From Diaminobutyricibacter sp049994905 (GTDB taxonomy: Bacteria > Actinomycetota > Actinomycetes > Actinomycetales > Microbacteriaceae), in NCBI RefSeq assembly GCF_049994905.1, contig NZ_CP188258.1, forward strand, positions 3,844,001 to 3,908,000: 64,000 nt of DNA, in the 5' to 3' direction. Made by a program: the position numbers and the translations under genes. The notes beneath the pieces are model-generated. The model saw only the letters and a list, made by a program, of their open reading frames with translations. It did no database searches and was not told where the DNA came from. The first letter of the stretch is position 1. Each line of letters starts with the position of its first letter. Below are positions 39,276 through 47,511 of the stretch, piece after piece.

Positions 39276-42017
39276 GTGCCGGAATGGGGTTCGACCACAA
39301 CGCTCGTGGGTCGTGAACAGGAACTGGCCGCCCTGCGCGAATTCGTGGTCGATTCGGCAGCGGATGGCGGGTGCATCCTTGTCGTCGGCGACGCGGGTAT
39401 CGGTAAAAGCGTGCTCCTCGAGTCGGCAGGCGCTTACGCCGCGACGGTCGGTGTTCGGGTACTGCGCGCGGCGGGAGTCGAGTTCGAGGCCGAGGTGAGT
39501 TTCGCCGGACTGCACCAGTTGCTCGCCCCGCTCGCAGCCGAGTTGTCCGCGCTGCCTGACACACAGCGGCACGCCGTCGGCGTCAGCCTGGGACTCGAGG
39601 ACGGATCGCCCTCCGACCAGCTCACGCTGGTGAACGCCGTGATCGCATTGTTGGTCCACGCCGGCGGAGAGGGTGCTGTGCTGTTGCTGGTCGACGACCT
39701 GCAGTGGCTCGATTACGCGAGTGCGAACGTTCTGGCCCTCGTCGCACGCCGGCTGGCAGGTGCCCGCGTCGGGTTCGTTGGCGTCGTCCGAACAGGCGAG
39801 GGGAGCATTTTCGAAACGGCGGGATTGCCCGAGATCGAAGTTCGGCCCCTTCACGCGGATGCTGCGACCGCGCTGCTCACCCACGCGTACCCGGAGCTCG
39901 TCCCCCGCGACGTCTCCCAGGTGCTCGCCGATGCCCAGGGCAACCCGCTGGCGCTGATCGAACTTCCGACCCAGGTCGGCGCCGGCGCCGGCGACGCGGG
40001 ACTCCCTCGCACTCCCGTCGGACGCCGCCTCCAGCTTCACTTCGAGCGACGAATCGACCCACTCCCACCTCACACGCGCGAGCAACTGCTGCTGACGGCA
40101 CTCGACGGTTCCAGTGGGCTCTTTCCTCCGGTCTCGGTCACGGATCTCGAGCCGGCCGAGAAGGCTCGGCTCATCCGCGTCCATCCGGTCTCACATGAGG
40201 TGCAGTTCCGGCATCCGCTCACCCGCGCTGCTGTCGTCGAGCTCTCGACCGACGCTGAGCGACGCTGGGCCCACGGTCGGCTCGCCGAACGCCACGCCGA
40301 TGATTCGCGGCGTCGTGCGTGGCACCTCGCAGAGGCGGCGACCGGGCCGGACGAGTCGATCGCCCAGCTTCTCGAAGACGCCGCCTTCACCACCAAAGAC
40401 CGGGGCGACCCGGTGGGAGCGATCGGCCTTCTGATCAGGGCGGCCGAACTCAGCCCGGGTACAGCGGACAACGTCCGTCGGGCCATGGTCGCCACCTACC
40501 TCGGTGCCGATATCACGGGCGACCTGACCGACCCTCAGCTGGTCGCCGCTGGCACGATCCCCGGCGAGAGCCGATCGGTCGCCGCCGCTGTCGCGGCAGC
40601 AGCGTACATGGTCAACGGTGGCGGCGATGTCGACACGATCCACCGGTTGCTCCTCGGAGCACTTCGCAGTGTCGCCGCTCCGGTCGACGCGTGGGATCGA
40701 CTGCTGATCGAAATCGTGTACGTGCTGGAGTCGAACTGCTCCTTCGGTGCGCGCGTCGACCTGGTGGCCGACTACCACGCCGCGGTCGAGCGGCTCGGGA
40801 TTCCCCTTCCCGAAATCCTTCAACTGCTCGGCGACACGTTTCTGGAGCCGGTGGCCTTTGCTCTACCGGCCCTCGCCCACCTCGACGAGGCGATCGCTCT
40901 GATCGATGACGGGACGGACCACGCGCATACGGTGCGATTGGGGATCGCCGCCATGTACGTCGACCGGATCCCGGGATGCCGCACTGCTCTCGTGCGTGTC
41001 GTCGAGCACGGGCGCGCCGGCGGCGCCATCGCTTCGGCGATCAAGGCCTTCGCGCTGCTCGGCTTCGATGGGCTTCACAACGGGGACTGGGACGAGACAC
41101 TCCGGCTGGCCGAGGAGGGGATCGCCCTCACCGCCCGCTACAACTACCGGTTGCTCGGCGGATTCCTGCAGTACGACCAGGCCATGATCGCCGCCGCACG
41201 CGGGGACCGCGACCTCGTGAACAGTCTCGCAGGCGACCTGATCGGCTGGGCTGCCCCCAACCGCATCGAATTCGTGGTCCAGCTGGCAGCTCATGCGAAG
41301 TCGCTGGCTGCGCTCGGCAACGGCGAGTACGAGACGGCATACCGGCACGCGCTGCAGATCTGCTCACCGGGCACTGTTGCCTCATACAAGCCGGCCGCCC
41401 TCTGGGTGCTGCTCGACCTGGTCGAGTCGGCTGTGCGATCCGGGCGACTCGACGAAGCGAGAGCGCACGTGGTCGACATCGAAGCAGCGAACGTGGCGGC
41501 GATCTCGCCGCGGCTGGCGCTGATCACGGCCGGCGCCATCGCACTGATCAGCCCCGACACCGCGTTCCGGGAGGCCTATGAGAGTGCGCTTGCGGCGCCC
41601 GACGTAGGCCGCTGGCCGTTCGCGCAGGCCCGGATCCGGCTCGCCTACGGCGAACGACTGCGACGCGCGAAAGCCACAACCGAGGCTCGCGCTGTGCTGA
41701 TCGAGGCGCTCGACGCATTCGAACGCCTCGGCGCCGTCCCCTGGGCAACCCGCACGCGGGCGGAGCTTCGCGCCAGTGGCCTCGCGCCGAATCGCACCGA
41801 CCCTGGAGCGATCACGGACCTCACGCCACAGCAACGCGAAATCGCCGAACTCGCCGCCGCCGGTCTCAGCAACAAACAGATCGGGGAGCGCCTTTTCCTC
41901 TCGCCGCGCACGGTCGGAGCGCATTTGTACCAACTGTTTCCCAAACTCGGCATCACTTCGAGGGCCGCACTGCGTGATGCCCTCAAGCAACAGCCCGGTC
42001 GTCAGAGCATGTCGTAG
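39276..42017 (+). CDS. LAL-type LuxR-family regulator with AAA ATPase domain
   Basis: Large ATP-binding regulator, 913 aa. N-terminal LVGREQELAALREFV and Walker A VVGDAGIGKSVLLE, Walker B VLLLVDDLQWLDYAS, a long helical TPR-like middle part, and the C-terminal LuxR helix-turn-helix LTPQQREIAELAAAGLSNKQ followed by IGERLFLSPRTVGAHLYQLF. GTG at 39276 is preferred to a GTG at 39234 because of the -10 element just before it. It probably activates the divergent hydrolase; the inducer is unknown. The last 16 bases overlap the convergent small gene. Confidence 0.93.
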   Translation: MPEWGSTTTLVGREQELAALREFVVDSAADGGCILVVGDAGIGKSVLLESAGAYAATVGVRVLRAAGVEFEAEVSFAGLHQLLAPLAAELSALPDTQRHAVGVSLGLEDGSPSDQLTLVNAVIALLVHAGGEGAVLLLVDDLQWLDYASANVLALVARRLAGARVGFVGVVRTGEGSIFETAGLPEIEVRPLHADAATALLTHAYPELVPRDVSQVLADAQGNPLALIELPTQVGAGAGDAGLPRTPVGRRLQLHFERRIDPLPPHTREQLLLTALDGSSGLFPPVSVTDLEPAEKARLIRVHPVSHEVQFRHPLTRAAVVELSTDAERRWAHGRLAERHADDSRRRAWHLAEAATGPDESIAQLLEDAAFTTKDRGDPVGAIGLLIRAAELSPGTADNVRRAMVATYLGADITGDLTDPQLVAAGTIPGESRSVAAAVAAAAYMVNGGGDVDTIHRLLLGALRSVAAPVDAWDRLLIEIVYVLESNCSFGARVDLVADYHAAVERLGIPLPEILQLLGDTFLEPVAFALPALAHLDEAIALIDDGTDHAHTVRLGIAAMYVDRIPGCRTALVRVVEHGRAGGAIASAIKAFALLGFDGLHNGDWDETLRLAEEGIALTARYNYRLLGGFLQYDQAMIAAARGDRDLVNSLAGDLIGWAAPNRIEFVVQLAAHAKSLAALGNGEYETAYRHALQICSPGTVASYKPAALWVLLDLVESAVRSGRLDEARAHVVDIEAANVAAISPRLALITAGAIALISPDTAFREAYESALAAPDVGRWPFAQARIRLAYGERLRRAKATTEARAVLIEALDAFERLGAVPWATRTRAELRASGLAPNRTDPGAITDLTPQQREIAELAAAGLSNKQIGERLFLSPRTVGAHLYQLFPKLGITSRAALRDALKQQPGRQSMS

Positions 42018-42328
42018 TCGTTCTCATCGCTTTCCTGCTCGACCGGCTGAGCCTGCGAGATACCCAACGCACGAGTCTTCCTGTCCAACTCGGCGACGAA
42101 CGAAGGGTCCTCGAGATCGGAGTGAGAAGGCTCGTCCTCGGCAAGGAGCTGGCTGGCGGGTCCGACGAGGATCATCACTTCTTCGCGCTTCCCGTCCTCA
42201 GTAATCGACGGGACCGCGATCTCCTCTGCTGACCCCACCTTCGCCAGCGCAGCCGCATACCGGAGAACCGACTCGGCAATTCGTTCGCCGGTGAGGAGGG
42301 ACGCGCCCGCGTAGTAGATCCGCTTCAT
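42002..42328 (-). CDS. Hypothetical protein
   Basis: 108 aa with AAGGAG just upstream of the ATG at 42328. The sequence opens MKRIYYAGASLLTGERIAES, has a short strand pair (EVMILVGPASQLLAEDEPSH) and ends with an acidic tail (SDENDYDML). No family recognised. The good ribosome site, coding-like composition and convergent placement argue that it is real. Its 3' end overlaps the LAL regulator 3' end by 16 bases. Confidence 0.7.
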   Translation of the reverse strand: MKRIYYAGASLLTGERIAESVLRYAAALAKVGSAEEIAVPSITEDGKREEVMILVGPASQLLAEDEPSHSDLEDPSFVAELDRKTRALGISQAQPVEQESDENDYDML

Positions 42329-42396
42329 ACTCCTTCCTAACACCGCGTCGCTTACACCGTCTAGCGGTTGACAGATCGGAACAGGCGGCTCGCTTA

Positions 42397-42426
42397 ACGG
42401 GCCCCGGCTATAGAACCGGGGCCCGT
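42397..42426 (-). terminator. Perfect stem-loop downstream of hsp20
   Basis: ACGGGCCCCGG and CCGGGGCCCGT form an 11-bp perfect stem with an eight-base loop (ctatagaa), 28 bases after the hsp20 stop on the minus strand. No T-tract. Confidence 0.75.
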
Positions 42427-42454
42427 CGGGCGAGAGGAGTACGTGCGCACCGGG

Positions 42455-42883
42455 TCAGGCGACGACGGCCTTCCGGCCCCGCTCACCGGCGGATTCGACG
42501 GCGATCTTGCGCGGCTTGGCGCGTTCGGCGATCGGGATGATCACGCTGAGCACTCCGTTGTCGTAGCTGGCACTGATCCCTTCGGGGTTCACGTCGTCGC
42601 CGATCGAGAACTGGCGCATGTAGGAACCGAAGGGCCGCTCCTGAGCCAGCCAACGCACCCCTTCCTGGTTCGCGGTCGACCGTTGAGCGCGGATGGTCAG
42701 CAGGTGACCGTCGACATCCACATCGACCGAACCGGGGTCGATGCCGGGAAGGTCGGCGTTCAGGACATACTGGGCGCCTTCGCGGAACAGGTCCACCGGC
42801 ATGATCCGTGGCTGCCGGCTGGTATCGAAAACGCTCTGGGCGATCCTGTCCAGCTGGCTGAAAGGATCAAATGACATCGACAT
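42455..42883 (-). CDS. Small heat-shock protein Hsp20 (alpha-crystallin family)
   Basis: 142 aa. The alpha-crystallin domain runs from about residue 30 to 130: MPVDLFREGAQYVLNADLPG, GSVDVDVDGHLLTIRAQRS, and the C-terminal ASYDNGVLSVIIPIAE with the conserved GVLxVxxP pattern. Holdase chaperone forming oligomers. The ATG at 42883 has AAAGGAG nine bases upstream. A small gene overlaps its start by 17 bases, and a MerR-type regulator is divergent upstream, as in heat-inducible actinobacterial hsp20 loci. Confidence 0.95.
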   Translation of the reverse strand: MSMSFDPFSQLDRIAQSVFDTSRQPRIMPVDLFREGAQYVLNADLPGIDPGSVDVDVDGHLLTIRAQRSTANQEGVRWLAQERPFGSYMRQFSIGDDVNPEGISASYDNGVLSVIIPIAERAKPRKIAVESAGERGRKAVVA

Positions 42884-43217
42884 GGTGAGATTCTCCTTTC
42901 GTTTCGGGCGACCTTCCGGCGCCCACCTCATGTACTGCGTCGGCACTATGTACTGCGTCGGCACCGCCGGAGTGCGGGGGCGAACGGATGGCCGGACGCG
43001 CACGGCGGGTCCCGGTCCGGCCCAGGGGGAGGGGCAGAGCCCTGTGACACCGGCACCGCCGAGTCCCGGCCGGCCCCGGATGCCTGACGACGCGGGGCGG
43101 TGCATCCAGCCAGTCTGCGATGATTTCTTCGAACTCGCGGTCGACCCAGTCCGGGTCGGAGCAGACGATGTCGGCGAACATTTCGTCCGCCCGATCAACG
43201 TCTTCGGCTGCCGCCAT
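42867..43217 (-). CDS. Small hypothetical protein upstream of hsp20
   Basis: Up to 116 aa. The start is well supported by GGGAGG before the ATG at 43217, and the first 45 residues look coding: MAAAEDVDRADEMFADIVCS then DPDWVDREFEEIIADWLDAP, resembling small acidic actinobacterial proteins of unknown function. The remaining part is Arg/Pro-rich and low in hydrophobic residues, more like out-of-frame sequence, and includes an 18-base tandem duplication (TGTACTGCGTCGGCAC at 42931 and 42949). Either the C-terminus is fast-evolving or a frameshift has displaced the original ending. Probably co-transcribed with hsp20. Confidence 0.55.
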   Translation of the reverse strand: MAAAEDVDRADEMFADIVCSDPDWVDREFEEIIADWLDAPPRVVRHPGPAGTRRCRCHRALPLPLGRTGTRRARPAIRSPPHSGGADAVHSADAVHEVGAGRSPETKGESHHVDVI

Positions 43218-43303
43218 ATCGCATCACCTCCCGGCTACGGCATCCGCCGGACCGGCAGGTCATGCCGCCCCAAGCGAGCTCGCGCTGCACATAACGTGGA
43301 TCA

Positions 43304-43346
43304 GTTGATGCATATTTTCTACATCGACTCCTTGACATCATGCAAG
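43304..43346. promoter_or_regulatory. Inverted repeats upstream of the MerR-like regulator
   Basis: GTTGATG (43304) and CATCGAC (43322-43328) form an inverted repeat with an AT-rich 11-base spacer. CTTG-N8-CAAG follows at 43331-43346 and contains a TTGACA that could be a -35 element. They lie between the divergent regulator and hsp20 genes and are candidate operators. Confidence 0.45.
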
Positions 43347-43367
43347 AGCTCTAAGCAAACTTTAAGC

Positions 43368-43700
43368 ATGGAAAAGACGCCGGACGACCGCCCTCTTTAC
43401 AGCATGGCGGTGGCCGCCGAGTTGCTCGGTCTGCCCCCCGCGACGCTGCGCCTCTACGAGCGCAAAGGGCTCCTGCGGCCCGCGCGGACGGAGGGAGGAA
43501 CCCGGCGATACAGCGCGGACGACATCGAGCGGATGCGTCGCGTCGCCGACCTCCAGGACGACGGCGTCAACCTCGCCGGAATCGGCAAAGTCCTCGACCT
43601 CGAGGTCGAGAACGCGTCGCTGCGCCGCGCGATGGTCGACTCCACCACAGATGACTCCACCACAGATGAAAAGGCCGACCGTGACGAAGCCTCAGGATGA
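43368..43700 (+). CDS. MerR-family regulator, HspR-like
   Basis: 110 aa. The helix-turn-helix YSMAVAAELLGLPPATLRLY is followed by ERKGLLRPARTEGGTRRYSA and the helix DIERMRRVADLQDDGVNLAG, closely similar in layout to HspR. The C-terminus has a duplicated DDSTTDE unit. Only a short coiled-coil follows the DNA-binding domain and there is no effector domain. It is divergent from hsp20 and is the likely heat-shock regulator of that gene. ATG at 43368 without a clear ribosome site. Confidence 0.88.
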   Translation: MEKTPDDRPLYSMAVAAELLGLPPATLRLYERKGLLRPARTEGGTRRYSADDIERMRRVADLQDDGVNLAGIGKVLDLEVENASLRRAMVDSTTDDSTTDEKADRDEASG

Positions 43701-43754
43701 CGGACCCCGCCGACCGGGGTCATCAGAGAAGGATCAGAGAAGGGAGCACCACCC

Positions 43755-44060
43755 ATGGGCACGCTGACCTACGGAACCGGCCGTGAAATCACCCTCGACG
43801 ACCGCACCCTGTCCCACCTTCAAATCGCGATCGGGTTGAAACTCCGGCGCCAGGAAGGATTCTTCTTCAGCTGGAACGAAACAGACACGGACACCGAGCG
43901 ACATTGCGCCATCTGGATCGACCCCGGCATCCCCCTCGTGTTCCGCTACGACGGCATCCCGAGCACACCGGTCAACAGGAACTGGCTGGAACAACTCACC
44001 CAGAGCTCCAACAGCGCCCGCGGACTGCAGCTCCTCCCCGAGGAGGCAGCGATCGCCTGA
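43755..44060 (+). CDS. Small hypothetical protein resembling DUF7882
   Basis: 101 aa. MGTLTYGTGREITLDDRTLS, then HLQIAIGLKLRRQEGFFFSW, IWIDPGIPLVFRYDG and LEQLTQSSNSARGLQLLPEE resemble a family found widely and mostly in Microbacteriaceae (ATP-dependent ligase-like DUF7882 in current databases, from memory). It supports the taxonomic placement. Function unknown. ATG with AGGGAG upstream. Follows the MerR gene after 54 bases on the same strand. Confidence 0.8.
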   Translation: MGTLTYGTGREITLDDRTLSHLQIAIGLKLRRQEGFFFSWNETDTDTERHCAIWIDPGIPLVFRYDGIPSTPVNRNWLEQLTQSSNSARGLQLLPEEAAIA

Positions 44061-44091
44061 CCACCCCTGGCCCGCTCCGCGTCGTCGCTGC

Positions 44092-44961
44092 CTAGAGAGG
44101 CGCCTCGACACGGGCGAGTTCGCGCGGGAGCCTGTCGACGATCTCACCGGCGAGAAAGCCGAGAGTCGCGATCTCGCGCGAGAGCGACTCACCGGCAGCC
44201 ATGTGCAGGTAGGTGCCCCATGCTGTCGCCTGGAGCGGTTCGCATCCTCGGGCCGCGAGGCCGGCGATCGCGCCGGCCAGGGCATCCCCACTCCCCGACG
44301 TGCCGAGGCCGGGACCTCCTGTGCGAACGCGGAGCAGCCGCCCGCCGGGTTCCGCCACCCATCCCTGACAGGTCACGACCGCCCGATAGCGGTCGGCGAT
44401 CGCCATCACGGCATCGTCGAGATCACCGAGCCGGTCGCCGAGAAGGACCTCGGCCTCGTCAGGGTTGGGCGTCAGTATGAGCCCGGGGACACCGAAACTT
44501 CGCAGCTTGGCGAGGGCGCCGAGCGCGTAAGCGTCGAGCACCACGGTCGTCGCGCCGCCGACCAGCGGACGGAGGGACCGCAGCATCCGCACCGTCTCCG
44601 GGATGTCGTCGAGGCCCGGACCTACGAGGACCGCGTTCGCCGCCCCCAGATCGTCCGCCACCGCGCCGATCGAGCCGCCACTAATCGCCCCCGACGACGT
44701 CTCGCCGAGCGCGACCACGCCGGATTCGGGAAAGGCGACGGATGCGGCCGAAGCGGCCGAGGCACCCAGCGCGAGCGTGAGTCGGCCCGCGCCGACACGA
44801 AGGGATGCCCGACCGGCGAGCAGCGCAGCACCGGGCGACCGCGCAGCTCCCCCCACAACGACCACCTCTCCTCGCGATCGCTTGGAGTCGCCCGGCTCGG
44901 GTAGAGGCCACCCACGCAGAAACCCCGCGTCGATGTCGGTGACCGGCCTATTCGGTGACAC
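44092..44961 (-). CDS. nnrD: ADP-dependent NAD(P)H-hydrate dehydratase
   Basis: 289-aa ribokinase-fold repair enzyme that dehydrates damaged NAD(P)HX. EVVVVGGAARSPGAALLAGR near the start, LILTPNPDEAEVLLG, and the catalytic GTSGSGDALAGAIAGLAARG identify the family. Only the dehydratase half is present; an epimerase domain (NnrE) is not attached. GTG at 44961 is chosen, overlapping the upstream phosphatase gene by 14 bases; the longer frame to 45060 is overlap only. Confidence 0.88.
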   Translation of the reverse strand: MSPNRPVTDIDAGFLRGWPLPEPGDSKRSRGEVVVVGGAARSPGAALLAGRASLRVGAGRLTLALGASAASAASVAFPESGVVALGETSSGAISGGSIGAVADDLGAANAVLVGPGLDDIPETVRMLRSLRPLVGGATTVVLDAYALGALAKLRSFGVPGLILTPNPDEAEVLLGDRLGDLDDAVMAIADRYRAVVTCQGWVAEPGGRLLRVRTGGPGLGTSGSGDALAGAIAGLAARGCEPLQATAWGTYLHMAAGESLSREIATLGFLAGEIVDRLPRELARVEAPL

Positions 44962-45667
44962 GCGCAGCTCCCGGGTGCGCCGTCGCGGGCAGTCCCGCCT
45001 GGGCCAGATGCGTATCGTCGGAGAACGTCTCGACGCGCCACCCTGCAATGTCACGAACAAGGGTCGTCACCGATGCGTTGCCGACGACCCTGGTCAGCAG
45101 GAACTCGTCGAGCTGCTGCTCCGTCCAACCGAGCAGCACGTACAGGAACAGGCTCACCACGGCGTCATGCGTGAAGAGCACCAACGACCGGTCGGGCGTG
45201 CTTTCCACGTCACGCATGAACGATCGCAGTCGCAGTGCCACATCCGTCCACGCTTCGCCGCCCGGCGGACGATAGTAGAACTTCCCGAGCCACCGGCGTC
45301 GCGCGGCCTCATCCGGCAGCCGCGCTTCGACGCCGCGGGCGGTCAGCGCGTCGATGATGCCGAGCTCGCGATCGCGCAACCGCTCGTCGATGCCGAAAGG
45401 GATGTCGCCCAACGCGAGCTGCGCGGTGCGGATCGCACGCAGGTACGGCGAAGCCCAGACCAGCGGAGGGCCTGCAGCCGCGCCGAAATCAGCCTCCAAT
45501 CGTGGCGCGAGGGAGACCGCCTGCCGCTCGCCCAGCGGGGACAGTGGAACGTCTGCATCCCGCGAACTGACGGCGATCGTCTCCTCGCCTGTGAGTTCGG
45601 CCGTCGTGGCGGCGACGTTGGCCGTGCTCTCGCCGTGACGGATAAGAAGGAGCTTTTCCACGGTCAT
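44948..45667 (-). CDS. Histidine phosphatase superfamily protein
   Basis: 239 aa. The phosphohistidine motif LLLIRHGESTANV at the N-terminus, the second Arg in ASPYLRAIRTAQL, the Glu in ERLRDRELG and the late His in VLFTHDAVVSLFL are the full catalytic set of the phosphoglycerate mutase-like family. Substrate unknown. The ATG at 45667 overlaps the HAD gene stop (TGATG). Middle gene of a HAD - phosphatase - nnrD operon that suggests metabolite repair. Confidence 0.9.
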   Translation of the reverse strand: MTVEKLLLIRHGESTANVAATTAELTGEETIAVSSRDADVPLSPLGERQAVSLAPRLEADFGAAAGPPLVWASPYLRAIRTAQLALGDIPFGIDERLRDRELGIIDALTARGVEARLPDEAARRRWLGKFYYRPPGGEAWTDVALRLRSFMRDVESTPDRSLVLFTHDAVVSLFLYVLLGWTEQQLDEFLLTRVVGNASVTTLVRDIAGWRVETFSDDTHLAQAGLPATAHPGAARVTE

Positions 45668-46317
45668 CACAACACTTCGTCGATCTGCCCCAGCAGGGCC
45701 GCCGGGTCGTTGAAGACCTCGCTCGCGCCGCACGCGGCCAGCTCAGCCGCTCCCGTTCCACCGCACAACACTCCGATCGAGCGCACGCGTGCTCGGGCGG
45801 CCGCCTCGATGTCCCAGGTCGAATCGCCGATCATGACGGCTTCAGCGGGCCTCGTCCCCGCGCGATCCAGGGCGACCTTCAGGATACCCGGATCGGGTTT
45901 GGCCTCGTCGACATCGGTGGCGGACGTGGTGGCGTACACGGCATCGCCGCAATCCAGAGCGCGCAGCAGAATCTCGAGCTCGTCGTCCGGAGCTGACGTG
46001 GCCAGCACGACCCGCACCCCGCGATCGCTCAGCACCCGCAGCAGATCGGCCGCGTGGTCGAATGCTCGCAATCGCGGCGCGAGCTGCCGGTAGTAGGTCG
46101 AATGGAGTTCTTTGGCGCGGCCGGTCCAGTCGTCGTCGCGTTCACCCACGAGAGCGTGAAGCAGTCGCGACGAATCCTGGCCGATCGCGCGGTGGATGCG
46201 CCACGCATCCACCTGCTCGCCCAGGTCGGCGAACGCCTGCTGCCAGGCGTCGACGTGCAGGAAGTTGGAGTCGACGAGCGTGCCGTCGACATCGAAGAGG
46301 ACCGTGGAAACGCTCAT
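45667..46317 (-). CDS. HAD-superfamily hydrolase (phosphoglycolate-phosphatase-like)
   Basis: 216 aa. Motif I VLFDVDGTLVDSN, motif II VVLATSAP, motif III Lys in EAKPDPGILKVAL and motif IV VMIGDSTWDIEAAARARVRS are all intact, with a helical cap between I and II. Phosphatase on a small phosphorylated metabolite. The ATG at 46317 is preferred to one three codons earlier because GTGGGGG serves as ribosome site. First gene of a three-gene operon. Confidence 0.9.
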   Translation of the reverse strand: MSVSTVLFDVDGTLVDSNFLHVDAWQQAFADLGEQVDAWRIHRAIGQDSSRLLHALVGERDDDWTGRAKELHSTYYRQLAPRLRAFDHAADLLRVLSDRGVRVVLATSAPDDELEILLRALDCGDAVYATTSATDVDEAKPDPGILKVALDRAGTRPAEAVMIGDSTWDIEAAARARVRSIGVLCGGTGAAELAACGASEVFNDPAALLGQIDEVL

Positions 46318-46366
46318 CCCCCACATCTACGCGCCTGGCTCCCAGACGCAACCCCTCGGTACGGCG

Positions 46367-46516
46367 TCACTTGGCCTGCGGGATGATCGCGATCACTGTG
46401 CCAGACGGCAGTTTGCCTTCGAGCGCGGCAGCAGCAGCATCCTCGGTTGCTCCATGAACCCGAACCACGATGGTCTCACCGCCGCTGGTTGAAACAATTG
46501 CCTCGAATTTCGCCAT
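46367..46516 (-). CDS. Small hypothetical protein, 49 aa
   Basis: MAKFEAIVSTSGGETIVVRV begins a compact beta-rich product ending SGTVIAIIPQAK. Alternating hydrophobics, good third-position GC and a stop 49 bases before the HAD start suggest a real gene of unknown function. Its start lies in a tandem 22-base duplication (46507-46550), so the ribosome site region is duplicated. Confidence 0.55.
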   Translation of the reverse strand: MAKFEAIVSTSGGETIVVRVHGATEDAAAAALEGKLPSGTVIAIIPQAK

Positions 46517-46550
46517 CCGCACCGCCACATTTCGCCATCCGTGCCGCCAT
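46507..46550. repeat. 22-base tandem duplication over a start site
   Basis: ATTTCGCCATCCGCACCGCC and ATTTCGCCATCCGTGCCGCC follow one another at 46507 and 46529, differing at two positions and the last base. The downstream copy contains the start codon of the 49-aa protein. Confidence 0.85.
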
Positions 46551-46626
46551 GGCGCAGACGGTAGGCCGCGATTTCCGTCCAAGTCAATCCCTCGTGCACG
46601 CGAGAATTTCGGCATAGCGTCGCATC

Positions 46627-46869
46627 GTGGCAAGACAAATGACCATCTCTGACGCAGAGCAGGACGGCTCCGCCCAGGCGGACGACTCGACGACGGTGAT
46701 CTGGAGGCATCGCAAACGCGATCTCTGGGTTGCTTCACGCTCCGAACAACTCGTGGGCACGGTCGAATTCGTCGCGGAGCATTTTGTCTCGTGCGACGCC
46801 TTCGGAAAACGTCGCCTGTCCCATCCCGACCTGCGCTCAGCGCAGCGAGCCGTTGAGTGCGGCTGGTAG
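46627..46869 (+). CDS. Small hypothetical protein, 80 aa
   Basis: GTG start at 46627 with TAGCGT six bases before it, consistent with a leaderless message. The core VIWRHRKRDLWVASRSEQLV followed by GTVEFVAEHFVSCDAFGKR resembles a recurrent actinobacterial small protein with the pattern WVAxRxxxxxGxVEFxxGxFxxxD. Function unknown. Convergent with the TfoX-like gene. Confidence 0.6.
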   Translation: MARQMTISDAEQDGSAQADDSTTVIWRHRKRDLWVASRSEQLVGTVEFVAEHFVSCDAFGKRRLSHPDLRSAQRAVECGW

Positions 46870-46876
46870 TTGAGAC

Positions 46877-47224
46877 TTACGGTCGCGAGGCACCCGTGAA
46901 CACGTAGGCTTCCTCGGCCAGCGATTCCCAGAGCCCCGGTTCGGCGGCGGTCACGACCAGCCATTGTCGCATCGGGCTTTTCTTGCCGGCGGTGAATGGC
47001 CCACCCGTCCCGTCTTCGATCAGGGCCCGGACGCGTTCTGCGGGGAGCTTGACCACGAAACGGCTTCCACTCGAGACCATGCAGAAGACGGAACCGTTCA
47101 CCCGCAGCGCGTCCGACCCGAATCGCCGCGGGACGTCCGCCGCAGGGGGCGTCACCCCCGGCCGACCGACGAACGAGGTGACGATGTCATCGAAGCGTTC
47201 GTGCACGTTTGCGTTCACAGGCAC
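46877..47224 (-). CDS. TfoX N-terminal domain protein
   Basis: 115 aa. RRFGSDALRVNGSVFCMVSS, then FVVKLPAERVRALIEDGTGG and the closing AYVFTGASRP match the TfoX_N fold, in which a small beta-sheet is flanked by helices. In enteric bacteria the domain is part of the competence regulator Sxy, but stand-alone copies in actinobacteria have unknown function. GTG at 47224; a second in-frame GTG two codons later is equally possible. Confidence 0.8.
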   Translation of the reverse strand: MPVNANVHERFDDIVTSFVGRPGVTPPAADVPRRFGSDALRVNGSVFCMVSSGSRFVVKLPAERVRALIEDGTGGPFTAGKKSPMRQWLVVTAAEPGLWESLAEEAYVFTGASRP

Positions 47225-47307
47225 AGGCTAAGTCACAACCGGCCGGTCACGGTGGGTGATCCCGCTGCACCTCGGCGGCCTTCACTCCGGAGGCGGCCAA
47301 CACCCAG

Positions 47308-47355
47308 GCGCGAGGCCGTCGCCGCGTAGGGCGCTGCGCCTACGCCGCCGCGGCG
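47308..47355. repeat. Palindromic repeat, copy 2
   Basis: Reverse-oriented match to 13322-13368: GAGGCCGTCGCCGCGTAGGG and GCGCCTACGCCGC are shared, with one mismatch in about 41 bp. The arms CGTAGGGCGC and GCGCCTACG form a hairpin. It lies in a 287-base gene-free stretch between the TfoX-like gene and the efflux pump. The rest of that stretch holds only a probable leader of the pump gene. Confidence 0.6.
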
Positions 47356-47511
47356 TGATTGGTTGCCAGAAGATCCTCGTCGCACGAGATCATCGAGCTG
47401 CGCTGGACGTCCTGACCTGTCGGGTTGAACCGCGCAAGGATCGCGGAGGAGTTCTTGTAGGTCGCACGGCACAGTGCCACGATGAGCATGTCGACGACGG
47501 AGGCAACAGGC

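Noticed and set aside
38709..40184. 491-codon minus-strand frame continuing beyond the alpha/beta hydrolase
   Set aside because: Antisense to the LAL regulator and out of frame with the hydrolase.
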